Part shown: positions 10,752-21,084 of the stretch, piece by piece
How positions within the stretch are numbered: the stretch's first letter is position 1
Layout of the letters: the number at the start of each line of letters is the position of its first letter
Assembly: GCA_030435675.1 (NCBI GenBank)
Contig: CM059621.1
Location: 2,108,001-2,172,000, forward strand
Reading direction: 5' to 3'
DNA from: Steinernema hermaphroditum
Lineage: Eukaryota; Nematoda; Chromadorea; Rhabditida; Steinernematidae
DNA length: 64,000 bases
Notes under the pieces: model-generated
Told to the model about the DNA's origin: nothing
What the model saw: only the letters and a program-made list of their open reading frames with translations
Databases searched by the model: none
Program-made: the position numbers and the translations under genes

Positions 10752-12246
10752 TTTCTGATTTTGGAAAACTTTCATTTCATATCCTGTAACGTTTCGTATT
10801 TTTCGATCTGAAACATAACGAAAATACAAGCGCTCCATGGATTGTCTTCTACCTTTTAGGATCATTGCGATCAGAGCCGTAACTGAGAACACAAAGGTGA
10901 GAATGTTTATAGCCACAGACCAGATATTCCAAACGCTGCCAACGTGATCGCCATAGGCTAGCGGTGGATTGCAGGCGGGAATGGGTTTGTGCGTGAGGTT
11001 AGAAGCAGAGTTGTCGGGTTCGGGTTTTCGGGTCGGGTTTTTCGGGTTTTCGGGTCGGGTTTGGGTGTCGGTTTCGGTTTTTCGGGTCGGGTACCCGAAC
11101 GCTTCGGTTTCGGTTTCGGGTTCGGTTTCGGGTACCCGAAAATTTCGGTTTCGGTTTCGGGTTCGGTTTCGGGTACCCGAAAATTTCGGGTTCGGGTTCG
11201 GTTTCGGTTTCGGGTACCCGAAAGTTTAGGTTTCGGGTTCGGGTTCGGTTTCGGGTACCCGAAAATTTCGGTTTCGGGTTCGGTTTCGGGTCGGGTACCC
11301 GAACTTCCCGGTTGGATTTCCCTGATTTTCGGTGTTTTGGAACTGTCGAACCGCGATTTTATTTTTTCAAACCCCATAAAGCGATCAGTCACAGCGCGGC
11401 GAGACCCAGAACCTATATTAGCGCTTTGAGATATCGAGATCTCCAGAAAAAGTAGGATATTTCGTACGTTCGGTCGCCGTTTTGATCGTGCTAGTGCAAA
11501 CTTTGGGCGTAAGCGTGGCGCCACAACGGTACCGAAGTGTCGGTCTGCGCTTATGACGTGAACATGAGTGGGATGCACCGACGACAAGTTCATTAACTTC
11601 GTAACCTTTGTAGACAGTTTGACGTCCACCTTTTCTGAGAGTTTCACGTTGATAGACAGTTTAGTTTTAAACTGAAGGACGCACGAAAAGGACTGCGGGA
11701 AAAAAGGAAAAAAAATGTCCCCAACTTCAAAAACAACTTCGGGTTTTCGGTTTCGGTTTCGGGTTCGGTTTCGGGTACCCGAAAGTTTCGGTTTCGGTTT
11801 CGGTTTTTTCGGGTTCGGTTTCGGTTTCGGGTACCCGAAAATTTCGGTTTCGGTTTCGGGTTCGGTTTCGGGTACCCGAAAATTTCGGTTTCGGGTTCGG
11901 TTTCGGTTTCGGGTACCCGAAAATTTCGGTTTCGGGTTCGGTTTCGGTTTCGGGTACCCGAAAGTTTCGGTTTCGGGTTCGGGTTCGGTTTCGGGTACCC
12001 GAACTTTCGGGTACCCGGACAACTCTGGTTAGAAGCACCGTATGCGATGAAGAATGTGCCGGAAACGATGCCTGGTATGCAACAGGCTATCACGTAGTTA
12101 GTGACGCGAATCTTGGCGTACCTAAAAATACCTTTGTCAAGTTGATAAGGAGGATAAGGCTAGTGATAGGATGGTACGGATTCTCAGATCCTTTAGAACA
12201 ACTCATTGACTTAAATGAGTAATGATGTCTCTTGGAAGCTACTCAT
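10752..12246 (-). pseudogene. Broken srsx chemoreceptor (copy B'), tandem duplicate of copy B
   Basis: Exon pieces align with copy B but the gene is not functional. Exon 1 survives only as 12246-12211, where the frame meets TAA after 11 codons. The rest of exon 1 and all of exon 2 are missing. Exon 3 (12121-10853) is split by a 1022-bp hAT-like insertion at 11006-12027. Exon 4 starts at 10807 and is cut near 10752, after FQNQK, by a dispersed repeat; exon 5 is absent. Surviving exon sequence is close to copy B, so the duplication is fairly recent. One change at the exon 4 start gives Asp instead of Gly. Confidence 0.88.
11006..12027. mobile_element. Non-autonomous hAT-like element built from a palindromic minisatellite
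   Basis: Ends are CAGAGTTGTC and GACAACTCTG. The flanking 8-bp duplications are GTTAGAAG (10998-11005 and 12028-12035), and the empty site is present once in paralogue B at 7645-7652. Both ends are filled with a repeat of about 42-48 bp made of TTCGGTTTCGGGTTCGG words and the palindrome TTTCGGGTACCCGAAA (about 11018-11305 and 11740-12015). A unique core of about 430 bp lies between. No transposase is encoded; long frames across it are translations of the repeat. Confidence 0.88.
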
Positions 12247-12249
12247 CGC

Positions 12250-13525
12250 TGAAAAGTAAGGAATAACATTATGTTCGATAAAGCACAAAGTTGAGGAACA
12301 ATGTTGATATCGTCACTAGTTCAACAAAGAGTCGTTCGAGTAAAAAATACACGAAAACACCTTTTCCTTCTTACGTAAAACGCATTTTATAGTTGAACGA
12401 ACTGAGCATTAATAAATACAAAGGAAGTGACAGATAGCATGTCAAGAAATACAAAAAAAAAGACACAACAATACGTTTGTTCTCCGACCGACTGATTGCG
12501 TGCTCACTGAAACCAACTAGAGCCGACACACGCGCAAGAGATTCTCAATTAAAGTGCCCTTTGGCAATAGTAATTATGTCCATGAAAAGCTATATTTCAG
12601 TATCAGGTCGGTCACAAATGTTCACGCTCAACGGAAACCATCGAAGTTCTGGCTGCTCTTGTCGTCAGAAAATGTGATTTGAAGCCCCACTTTCCGTTTC
12701 TACCTTTGTGACCATATATCCTACACACAGAGGTATACATTTCCAAACTAATAAAGTTACTACAATGTTACAGATCTGTTATTGGCTGATTTGCTCTGGC
12801 CTACTTTATAGGCGGACTAGACTATTACAAAATCTTGTTATTAAATCGTGGAGGTGGGTTGCATATCTATGTGAAGTTCCCCCTTTTCCCGACAAACATT
12901 GTTAAAGCGATTCAGGTAACACAGCAATGAAATGATATCGCGAATTGAATGCTTTGTTGTCTGGTTGACTAGGATATAATACGATACTCGGACACGTTAT
13001 TACAGGAGTTTGGATATCCAGCGAGGTACAACGTACGGGTTTCAAGGAAGAAAACGTTTCTTATCGGAACGGTCAAGTGTTGTCACCAGACGAGATAGGG
13101 TAAAAAAAGCAACAAAAAAATGAAAAAAAAAATTGCTGGTTAATTGCACTGGTGCTTCCATATGAAACCTGATGTAAACTGTTGAGTTAGATGGCAATTT
13201 GGGTACGAAAAGCCAGAGAAAAGTCACATGCACTCAGGCTGAAGTTCGTTCAAATCGTGTACTCAATATTTCATATCTTAATAAACATAGTTAATCACGT
13301 AGTGCTACGAGTTTATAGTGGTGAATCAATGGCGGACGTGACTATGGTGATTGGACGTCAGTTCAGCAGAGACCCCCGCAGAGACCCTGTAATAAATACC
13401 CAGAACTCGCCGTCAAATGCCTTCATAAGTTTAGAAAAACATCGTAATTACCATTGTGGGAACTGAGTACATGAGTGATGGCGCACCGAACATCGCATAA
13501 TAACCTTTGTAATAGTCCATAGTTT
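12250..13525. repeat. Tandem segmental duplication, unit 2 (flank part)
   Basis: Corresponds to the 5' flank of srsx copy B (8190-9600). No gene was found in it. Together with the broken receptor at 10752-12246 it makes the second unit of the duplication. Confidence 0.8.
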
Positions 13526-13589
13526 GGTCGAATACCGTATAGGTCTCCTGACACAATATCAAATGAGGAGACCTATACGCTATTCGACC
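13526..13589. repeat. Near-perfect hairpin (24-bp arms)
   Basis: GGTCGAATACCGTATAGGTC at 13526 continues into an arm that pairs with its inverse ending at 13589 with one mismatch, around a 16-bp loop. The equivalent place in duplication unit 1 (about 9590-9640) has only a poor version. Could be the trace of a small foldback element or an RNA hairpin. Confidence 0.7.
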
Positions 13590-13595
13590 TAACTA

Positions 13596-14512
13596 TTGGG
13601 TTGGTGCATTGAAAATGTCAGATCATTTTGTGATTATTTACAGAAACAAAACACAAAGATTTCAGACAAAGTATTCATCGTTCTTATGTACAACTTCAGT
13701 CCACTTTATAGGCAACATCCGGATTCCTCGTTTGTAGAATACGCGGGGTTAAAAATTGAAAAACCTTTTTGTTCCGATTTTCGACCTCTTAACCTTATTT
13801 TGGATAGTTTCTTTTGATATCGTCACTTATGGATGAGCACAAGTGAGAGTAAGATAGAGCTAAGACAGTGCTATATAGACAACAAAAAAAAAAAAATCTG
13901 AGTTTAAAGTAGAGAGCTTTTGTGGAGGTCGACTTAGAAATATACGGCCTCGGGCAGTCGGACGTTTTGTCGATCCAAGGGTCATTTTTTCCACATTTGG
14001 CCTCTATTTCTGTAAAGTAAAAATGAACTCGTGGAGTCACTATGTAGGCATAGTAGTTACGAGCGACAGCTACCTGATGCATATCCCCATTGTCTGTTAT
14101 AGCACTTAACCAATTGGAAACGTTAGAGTTAACGGAACATGGTGATCCGAGAAGGCCGTCTTTTTGAGATTAGCTCATGTTGTGATATATGACAAACACA
14201 ACGATGGGTGCATTCGGAAGGTAAGACATAACGGTGTACGTGATTGGCAGCAATCAACGTCCATCACACAATTAAAACCATAGGAATCCCGTACATCACT
14301 TCGTATTTCGCAATTGTGAGGTACCAGATTAAGGACCGTCATACTGGGATACTTCTCCATGATCAGGAAGAATGCAATGGACAAGGGGAAAATCATAATG
14401 TAGGGTTATAGTTCACTGTACTCCACAATGCGTCCATCAGTTGTTCCCTGTGAGTAAATACTGCGAAATTATGCCATGTTTATGTCACTGACATTTCAAT
14501 GCACCAACCCAA
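13596..14512. mobile_element. Mariner-like non-autonomous element, full-length copy 1
   Basis: 917 bp between TA dinucleotides (13594-13595 and 14513-14514). Inverted ends start TTGGGTTGGTGCATTGAAAA and finish in its near reverse complement. A second full-length copy is at 52426-53341 and a truncated one at 22183-22706. No D,D34D transposase frame was recognised, so it is probably mobilised in trans. Confidence 0.8.
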
Positions 14513-14549
14513 TACAACAGGAATCCCGCCGCCGGATCCGAAGTTTTGT

Positions 14550-14670
14550 CGAGTCCCAGATGCCCCGTGAAGCGCGTTGTCTACGACCGGTTCTACATCC
14601 ACGCCGCTCCAGGGATGAAGCCGGCTGTAACGAGACATCCTCTGTTTGTCTATTATTCGGTGTCGTGCAA
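14550..14670. repeat. Dispersed repeat, inverted relative to 26550-26655
   Basis: Carries CAGATGCCCCGTGAAGCGCG and GAGACATCCTCTGTTTGTC, both found in reverse complement near 26635 and 26560. No coding identity was seen. Confidence 0.65.
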
Positions 14671-14699
14671 GGTGTAAGCCTTTGATTCACGAAATAAAC

Positions 14700-15510
14700 T
14701 TGTAAACTTGGCAGCCCTAAGGCGCGGACCTTCGGGCGATATCGCCTCGACTGCGCTATCAGTTTAGAACTTCTCAGCACGTTTTGAACTATTGCGCTTC
14801 AAAGTCCTAAAGTCAGTTTATTGATTTCCAAAGGTCGCTATTGCTTGAAACAGTTGACCTGCAATGAACACTTCTCTGGGACTACTGGGTTATCGGTGAC
14901 GGAATCCCACGGATTGTTACCAGGGTTTGAGAGAAAGATAGCAAAGCAAACCCGGGAAATTTGAGTGGAAATAAGCTTGAAAAAACGTATTGGTCATACT
15001 TCGTGGGGAAGCCAAGCTATTAATGTTTAACACATTAGAACAGGTGTACTAATAGGATCAACAAGGCAAGCGTCTGGCTTTTTCTTAAATTCTTAAGTTC
15101 AATAAATTGATTACTCTTCAAGTCACAGATTGCAAGGCTGAATTTTGTGGTTGTTGGAGGAAAAATATATTTCGCATTAGGACAGTGGAACGTAGAGTAT
15201 CAGCGGATGACATAACAGACATTTAACAGATTCCGTGCGCGTTCTTCCGATATCTTTCAGATACCATATGGGGGGGAATGCTTTCGAATGAACTGCCTGC
15301 TGTCGTAATTATTGCACACATTGTATTATTATACGTGTTTAACTTGAGCTGTGGTGTGCCATTGTATCAACTGGCGTCCTCTTTTCCGAAGCTCACTGGG
15401 CGCTCTGAAAGACACGTCCGTGTAAAAGCATGTGGTGCGGATGTGAACAATGATCGATTGGGCTGCGTTTCTCAATCGGACCAATGATCTACCATAATAC
15501 ATGCGTAGTG
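14700..15510. repeat. Dispersed repeat copy (about 800 bp)
   Basis: Second copy of the repeat at 10015-10750. A 69-codon frame at 15278-15487 has a hydrophobic start but is not conserved as a frame in the other copy, so it is not called a gene. Confidence 0.75.
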
Positions 15511-15887
15511 GGCATTTCAAAAAAGGGTGGCTTACGTCGAAAGTAAACCAGTAAAGGAAATTTTGAAATCAGGCGAGATGAAAAGAAAGAGACGCTCGCA
15601 ACGGAATTGCGAAACCGAAAATGTGGTATGAATTTAAATGAATCCAGGTATTCCCGGTTTCTGTGGTAGTTTTATGAGAACGAACGTTGGTGTGAATCAT
15701 GCCTCTGAATTGTTTTTGAAAAAAAGCGCGATCCAGAGAAGTTCGAGCTGGATTGATTTTCGTTTCCTGCTTTGTGTAATCGTGTTGATTTATGTCGAAA
15801 GTTTGAAAGCGGTTCTCTTTGCTGTATTTCTTCTTACACACATCTACGTCATTAAAACTCGAGAGAAAGACCCTTTACAGGCCCAGT
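15511..15887. other. No gene seen
   Basis: Short interval between a dispersed repeat and the 3' end of the M13-peptidase-like pseudogene. No supported frame. Confidence 0.4.
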
Positions 15888-16815
15888 TCCGAACATCCTC
15901 TGCCTAGGTTTGCAGTTGAACACCTCCGTAAACTTCGGGATCATCGCGTAAATTTCCTTCTTTTGAGCGACCGGTTCCGAAAAGCACTCTTCCGCTTGTA
16001 GGCCATAAAAGAACATTTACAAGTCGTTTGCAGCGTCGACTCGTTATCCTCTTGTCTTCCTTCCTCGGTTCGCGCTTTGAAGCGCTTTTAGCGCAATCTT
16101 GATCGACCTCGCTAATTCCAACATTCCATCCACCGAGATCGAATGTAGCGAAACACTTTTCTTTGGGCTTTTCGAGTCCTCCTATAATTGAAACGAGACT
16201 TCTCATGAGGGAAGCTGCAAAGGATAACCCGTACTTTCCATACAGGAAAGGGTCGGGAAGGTCCGTATTGCTTATCGAATGGGGCTAGACGATCTAAATG
16301 AAGTCGTTATAGGAAAAGACAGTGTCGACATCGTAAAATTGAGGATGAGAATGTAACCAACCAACATATCGTGAAGCAATTCCTCATTGGCAGTAGTGAA
16401 GTCATTGATTTTAAAGTCGATGAAGGGGAGTAGGTCCTTAAAGCTCTCCATATTAGAATCATAACTTTGCTGTAAGAGCTTCATGTAGTGGTTGATAGAG
16501 CACAAAGCGTCACAGTTACTGTTCAGCGAAGAGTTCGTCGAGCAAGAATTGCCTTGAGGGAGTGGTCACTCGGCCTTTTTCTTTATGAACTCCTTTTGTA
16601 TTTTTTCACTCACTGCATCGAGGAATTCCGGATCAAACTTCTCTGGAATTCCAGGAGCGAGCTACATGGTGGCAATTCTATCAAGGATGACTTTTTTGTT
16701 GTCTTCGTTAACCCACTCGGCCTTCTAATAGAGAATTTTGTGAACAATTAATACGTCACTGGTACCTCAATAGCTGATCTGATGACATCTTTGATGGCGG
16801 CAAACACCTCACTAA

Positions 16816-17098
16816 CAAGGGAAGTACACAACATGACCCCCGCCGATTTCGCTGAAATTTGGTGCACTGATAGATCTTGGGGAGAGTAGTAACCGTGCAA
16901 AAAATTAGCTGCCCAAACCGGGTAGATTTCGAGAAAAATGCAGGTCTAAATTGGCTATCGGGGTTATAGCCTTCCGATGTAAGCTCAAAATCTGTGTGCG
17001 TGTGGCCGACTGGTAAGGCTCCCGATTGCCAGATTTCGGATCCGGGTTCGAATCCCAGAGGAAGCTGTTTTTTTTATTTTTCCTTTTTGTGTTGTGCG
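16816..17098 (+). repeat. Left terminal inverted repeat of the Tc5-like element
   Basis: Pairs with 20076-20359. Identity runs from the outer CAAGGG to GTTGTGCG at 17098, with only scattered differences, including the A-box area of the tRNA-like segment. Confidence 0.9.
16994..17075 (+). other. tRNA-like sequence with Pol III A and B boxes and a T8 run (inside left TIR)
   Basis: A box TGGCCGACTGG at 17003-17013, D-arm-like GGTAAGGC, B box GGTTCGAATCC at 17045-17055 (perfect match to the consensus), then eight T at 17068-17075, a normal Pol III stop. An anticodon-arm-like CCGA...TCGG pair exists but its loop is 10 nt, the T stem has a mismatch and no proper acceptor stem forms. This is therefore a tRNA-derived or tRNA-mimicking unit, not a tRNA gene. 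Transcription would run inward, toward the transposase. Confidence 0.7.
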
Positions 17099-17626
17099 CG
17101 GTGTGATTTTTGGCGAAGTCACCTATGTACTCTACATGAACGCATAGAAAAAAACTGTAACAACAGCAGTCAAGACGATATTGGCGCAGTTCAATTCATC
17201 ATCTCAACAGATAACTTCCACATTTCCACTAGTGTTTATGAGTGCAATAATGCATAACAGATCATTGTCCCCTTTTTGTCGCGTGTAAATAAGTTGTCCT
17301 TTAAGAAGATGACAAAGCCGATTTTGTCAGCGACAGACAGCCCGCTGCGCAAGGGCATGTACAATAACAAGATCGTAAAAAGCATTCTCTCACACTAGCT
17401 GCTCCTTAAGAGGAGATGCCGAATGGTGGCGTTGCCGACCGCTTTCCTCACATCCCTCACATCATCGTGCTTTTTACTTCCTTCTATATTCATTCCTTAT
17501 TCGGGGTTTCGCATATTTGCGCGTATTATTTTACGGTTAATAACTAAAATTTGAGATCTCGCTTATCCCGTCGTAAGCCTCGTGATGAGTTCAACTGCTG
17601 AGGACGCGATCACTTTGTAGATAATC

Positions 17627-19933
17627 ATGGCAATGAAAACAAAATCTCGGGGAGCGAAAATTCCAAAAATCAAGTGTTACAAGGACACGTTAGAGACTGA
17701 TTTGCCTGGATGTTATTCACGTCAAAACTTCTTATTGGCGCCCGCTATTCAAAGAGCTCCGCTGGGAACTGTTCAACTTGACGCTGCTCTGGCAGCGGCT
17801 CGTAAAGAAGAAGAAAGGCGATTTATGCAACAAGTAAGATCAGTCAATCTGATATTGCAATGTTCCTTTATGTTTAGGTCAGTAGTCAGCCAACAATAAT
17901 GAACAGCGTAGCAGTGGATGATATCCCGAGGAGGCCTCGACGGTCTCTAGTTAGCCGTTTCGTAAACTTTCTTCGGCAAAAATTTGGAGCAATGAGAGTG
18001 AACGACGAAGTTGCAATCAATACCATGCCCAATATACCAAAGAAAACATTTGTGTGTCAAAAGTGCGGAATGTCCCTTGAAACTGAAGAACAATTGGAGA
18101 GACATCGGAATTTACACATCAAAGAAGGATCAAAGCGGAAACTGTTGCAAAGTCTACCGTCCGAGGCGTCACGAAATGAACAGAACTTTAATGGGAGCAA
18201 TGTTGTTTACATTTTGTCCCAACATTTTCCACTAAACAAGGCGACAGCGCATATTTCCGAGGAAGAAGTGGATTTCGCTAGAGAAATAATAAGTAAGGTT
18301 TCCAGTTTCGGTTTTAGAATTGACGATATGATTTTCGATAATATTCACCGGACGACTCATGCTTCCTCTTACGAAAGCAGTGGACTTCGCTTTAATCTGG
18401 AAGGCGAAGATGCAGAAAATCAATCAGAAACCATTGATATTTTTGACGAATCGGAACTGGAGGACAATAAGGAGAACCAGCTGGATTACTCTTCGTCTCC
18501 AGAAAAAAAGAAAACGAGAAATGCGCCCTACCCTTACAACGTCGAAACTCTGACAGAAATTGTCGATTTATACTACGGGAAAAAAGGCAGTAAATGGAGT
18601 TTCGAAACAATACGTCATAAATGGAGATTGGCGCCTGCGGACGAGAAGAACATGAAGAGGTAATCGCTTTTCCAGTGGAAAATCATTCATATATGATAAA
18701 GGTACAAGCAGTATGTCGAGCATCCCATATGGACCCTGCGAAAGAAGATGGATGCAGATCTTCTTGCAGCTTTCGCGGAATGAAACTCGGCCGGATACGT
18801 GGTTCACGACAAGGACTTGAAGCGAGAGGCGTTATCCATAGCATCACTGATTGGCTATGCGACTTTTAAGGTTTGAATTAAGGAAAAAGTGGTTTATGAA
18901 TTTATCCATAAACGTTTATAGGCCTCTCACACGTTTATTCAACAGTGGAAAAAGCGGCATCACATCGTTAGTCGGAAAATCACCCGTTTCGTAACAAAAA
19001 AAGTGGTCGACGATGAAAATGAACTCCTAGAGAAGTGCACTCTTTTTGTGGCTGAAGTGCAACACATCTTGGAAAACACGGACCACAGAAAAGTATTATG
19101 AGTTGAAACATTTGTAACCAATTGCATTTCTAGGTTTTCAACACCGATCAAACTGCGATGAAGCTAGAAATGCGGAGTGGACGTACACTGGCAGTGCAAG
19201 GCGAAAAAAAGTGGAAGCAATTGCGCAGAGGGACAATGCTCTGACGCACTCTCTCACAATGCAGCCGGTAATTTCTGTCAGCGGTGTTTTGCAGATTCCA
19301 GTCCTGATATGTTTTGGGGAACGACATCCTCCTAAATGCTTCAAAGAGCAAACATCGGGATATAGGTTTATTCACGCAGTGCACTCGACCTCCGGACTTA
19401 TGACCAGTGATTTGACCATAAGCTGGTTTACTAACGTTTTCTTGAAAAATGGGGGAGACAATTCGATTCTTGTCCTCGATAGTTGGTCCGGCTTTAATCG
19501 AATTAAAAAACTGCCCGGAAGATCTGTTGAATTTCTGACCATCCCAAAGAAAGCGACATCCTTCATTCAACCATTGGACCTTTTTTTCAACCGTCAAATC
19601 AAATGTTTTTATAGAAGACTCACTGAACAATTAGTTCGTTTTCAGCCGAATTTTATATTGTCCACACGTTCTCATCTCGCCAAACTTTTAAATCTAACGA
19701 TATTTCAATTCACGGCACCTCGATTTAACGCTATGATAAGATATGCGTGGTTTGCTGCGCGTTACATAACAGAAAAACCCGCGGATTTCCAAACCCCGGA
19801 AAATTTCTGCTTTAATTTTGAGGGTTTCGAAAAATGTTCTGTGTGTGAGAGCGGCTCTCATATCCGCTGCGCTCACTGCACGTTGTATTTCTGCCTCATT
19901 CATTTCGTTATCGAAGAACATTGTTGTGTGTAA
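17627..19933 (+). pseudogene. Transposase of the Tc5-like element (one stop, one frameshift)
   Basis: Exons inferred from GT-AG and frame: 17627-17833, 17878-18659, 18702-18870, 18922-19092, 19134-19933. Domains in order: a C2H2 zinc finger (CQKCGMSLETEEQLERHRNLH region near 18055-18120); a helix-turn-helix near 18540-18650 (WSFETIRHKWRL); a Tc5/CENP-B-type segment with VVHDKDLKREAL, WKKRHHIVSRKITRF; a DDE core with NTDQT (first Asp near 19146), LVLDSW (second) and IQPLD (third, 32 residues later); and a Cys/His-rich tail (CSVCESGSHIRCAHC). Damage is slight: an in-frame TGA at 18781-18783, and a one-base shift at the A7 run 19204-19210. All three catalytic Asp codons remain. It would cut and paste the element through its terminal repeats. 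Confidence 0.82.
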
Positions 19934-20075
19934 GGTGCTTCATTCTAGATGTTTAACCGTTTTCTCTATGTATTCACTGTGGATATCTTAACAGTGTTGT
20001 TATTTGATCATGTGTTACTTCAACAATAAAGTGTTTTAGAATCTGCAAAGCTATGAAAGTGTAAGATATGTACCC

Positions 20076-20359
20076 CGCACAACACAAAAAGGAAAAATAA
20101 AAAAAAACAGCTTCCTCTGGGATTCGAACCCGGATCCGAAATCTGGCAATCGGGAGCCTTACCCCTCGACCACACGCACACAGATTTTGTGCTTACATCG
20201 GAAGGCTATAACCCCGATAGCCAATTTAGACCTGCATTTTTCTCGAAATCTACCCGGTATGGGCAGCTAATTTTTTGCACGGTTACTACTCTCCCCAAGA
20301 TCTATCAGTGCACCAAATTTCAGCGAAATCGGCGGGGGTCATGTTGTGTACTTCCCTTG
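20076..20359 (-). repeat. Right terminal inverted repeat of the Tc5-like element
   Basis: Inverse of 16816-17098. Ends in ACTTCCCTTG followed by the TAA target duplication. Confidence 0.9.
20090..20180 (-). other. tRNA-like sequence in the right TIR
   Basis: Mirror of the left copy. The B box is at 20120-20130 and a nine-base T run (minus strand) lies before the inner edge. The A box here reads TGGTCGAGGGG, closer to the tRNA consensus than the left copy. It also points inward. Confidence 0.7.
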
Positions 20360-21084
20360 TAAATTTGTCCTTTGGTCTTTTTCGGATTCAGATTATTCTC
20401 CACAATGTACTTCGCCGTCAGGAGTTGCACATATTTGCCAAGCGGTTGCAGAGCTGTATGTATAGCATAATCAAAGCTAGCCACTGTATCAAGGAGAGAT
20501 AGCTTGAAGCGCTTCTTGGCCCATTTTGTGTCAAAAATATTTGTAAAATCGACGATATCTTCCTTTGTTATGTTCAGCTCCTTGCGGAATTCAAAGAATG
20601 CATTGACGGCGCCTTGGACAAGGGGATGGCTTGCCTCGAAAGTTGTTATGAATCCTAAATTGTAGAAATACATGTATACAGTTAAGTTATTGCTGAAAGA
20701 CGGTTGAAACATTTGTATAACTCACGTGTGAAGTCGGTTTTTGGGTTGACAGTTAAACTTTTGCTTTCATAGTAGACGTACGGAACCGTTTGACTCCAGT
20801 CGAAGGCTGGAGTTTTGAGTCCCAGTTGACGGACAATTTCTCTTTGCTGCTCGATAGACAGATCCTATGATAGACACAATCTTCGAAGCCAGTATTTCTG
20901 CAGATCCGATTACCGATGTTACATTGAAATAAGAATCTACAGTCCGATTCCTATCCAGATAAAGCGTGACGAACTCCAATTCGCTTCTGTTAAATGGGGT
21001 GATGATGTGCGTAAATCCATCTGGCTGACGAAGTTATATTATAGCAAGATTCAACTACGAAACCTTTATCTGTGATGTAGTGCG

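Larger units (their letters stand above)
16816..20359 (+). mobile_element. Tc5-like DNA transposon, nearly complete (3544 bp)
   Basis: The ends begin CAAGGGAAGTACACAAC and finish in its reverse complement, flanked by TAA on both sides (16813-16815 and 20360-20362). This is a TNA target duplication in a CTNA context, as known for the C. elegans Tc4/Tc5 group. Terminal inverted repeats are about 283 bp and nearly identical. The interior encodes one plus-strand transposase (17627-19933) with a C2H2 finger, a Tc5/CENP-B-type DNA-binding region and a DDD catalytic core. The element sits inside the neprilysin-like pseudogene. It is inactive as it stands, with one stop and one frameshift in the transposase. 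Confidence 0.9.
15888..21050 (-). pseudogene. Neprilysin-like M13 metallopeptidase relative, decayed and split by a transposon
   Basis: Minus-strand exon pieces read in the order expected for an M13 protein. 21040-20870 has FNRSELEFVTLYLDRN. 20869-20726 has DLSIEQQREIVRQLGL. 20680-20362 has PLGKYVQLLTAKYIVENNL. Beyond the transposon, 16810-16560 has EVFAAIKDVIRSAIEKAEW and LAPGIPEKFD. 16260-16100 has LPDPFLYGKYGLSFAASLMR and a following FDLGGW. The C-terminus near 15970-15888 has IPKFTEVFNC and ends in TAA. Damage seen: a frameshift near 20865, a TAG inside the ATM-LAPG segment near 16680, and changing frames in the last 300 bp. Where the zinc motif HExxH should follow the YGxxG-like segment, the sequence reads SLMRS. 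So even the ancestor may have lacked peptidase activity; the family has such members in nematodes. A Tc5-like element (16816-20359) interrupts it. After virtual removal of the element the frame is off by one. Confidence 0.75.

Noticed and set aside
11018..11305. Telomere-like repeat
   Set aside because: The unit is TTCGGG/TTTCGG based, not the nematode TTAGGC.
11018..12015. Regularly spaced palindromic repeats resembling a CRISPR array
   Set aside because: No unique spacers, the units join directly, and the genome is clearly eukaryotic.
10958..12093. Long minus-strand frames rich in YPKPKPNPKP and plus-strand frames rich in FGFGF
   Set aside because: They translate the TTCGGTTTCGGG minisatellite in several frames at once and run across the inserted hAT element; not a protein gene.
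16994..17064. Functional tRNA gene
   Set aside because: Boxes A and B are good, but the acceptor stem does not pair, the anticodon loop is too long, and the copy lies inside a transposon TIR.
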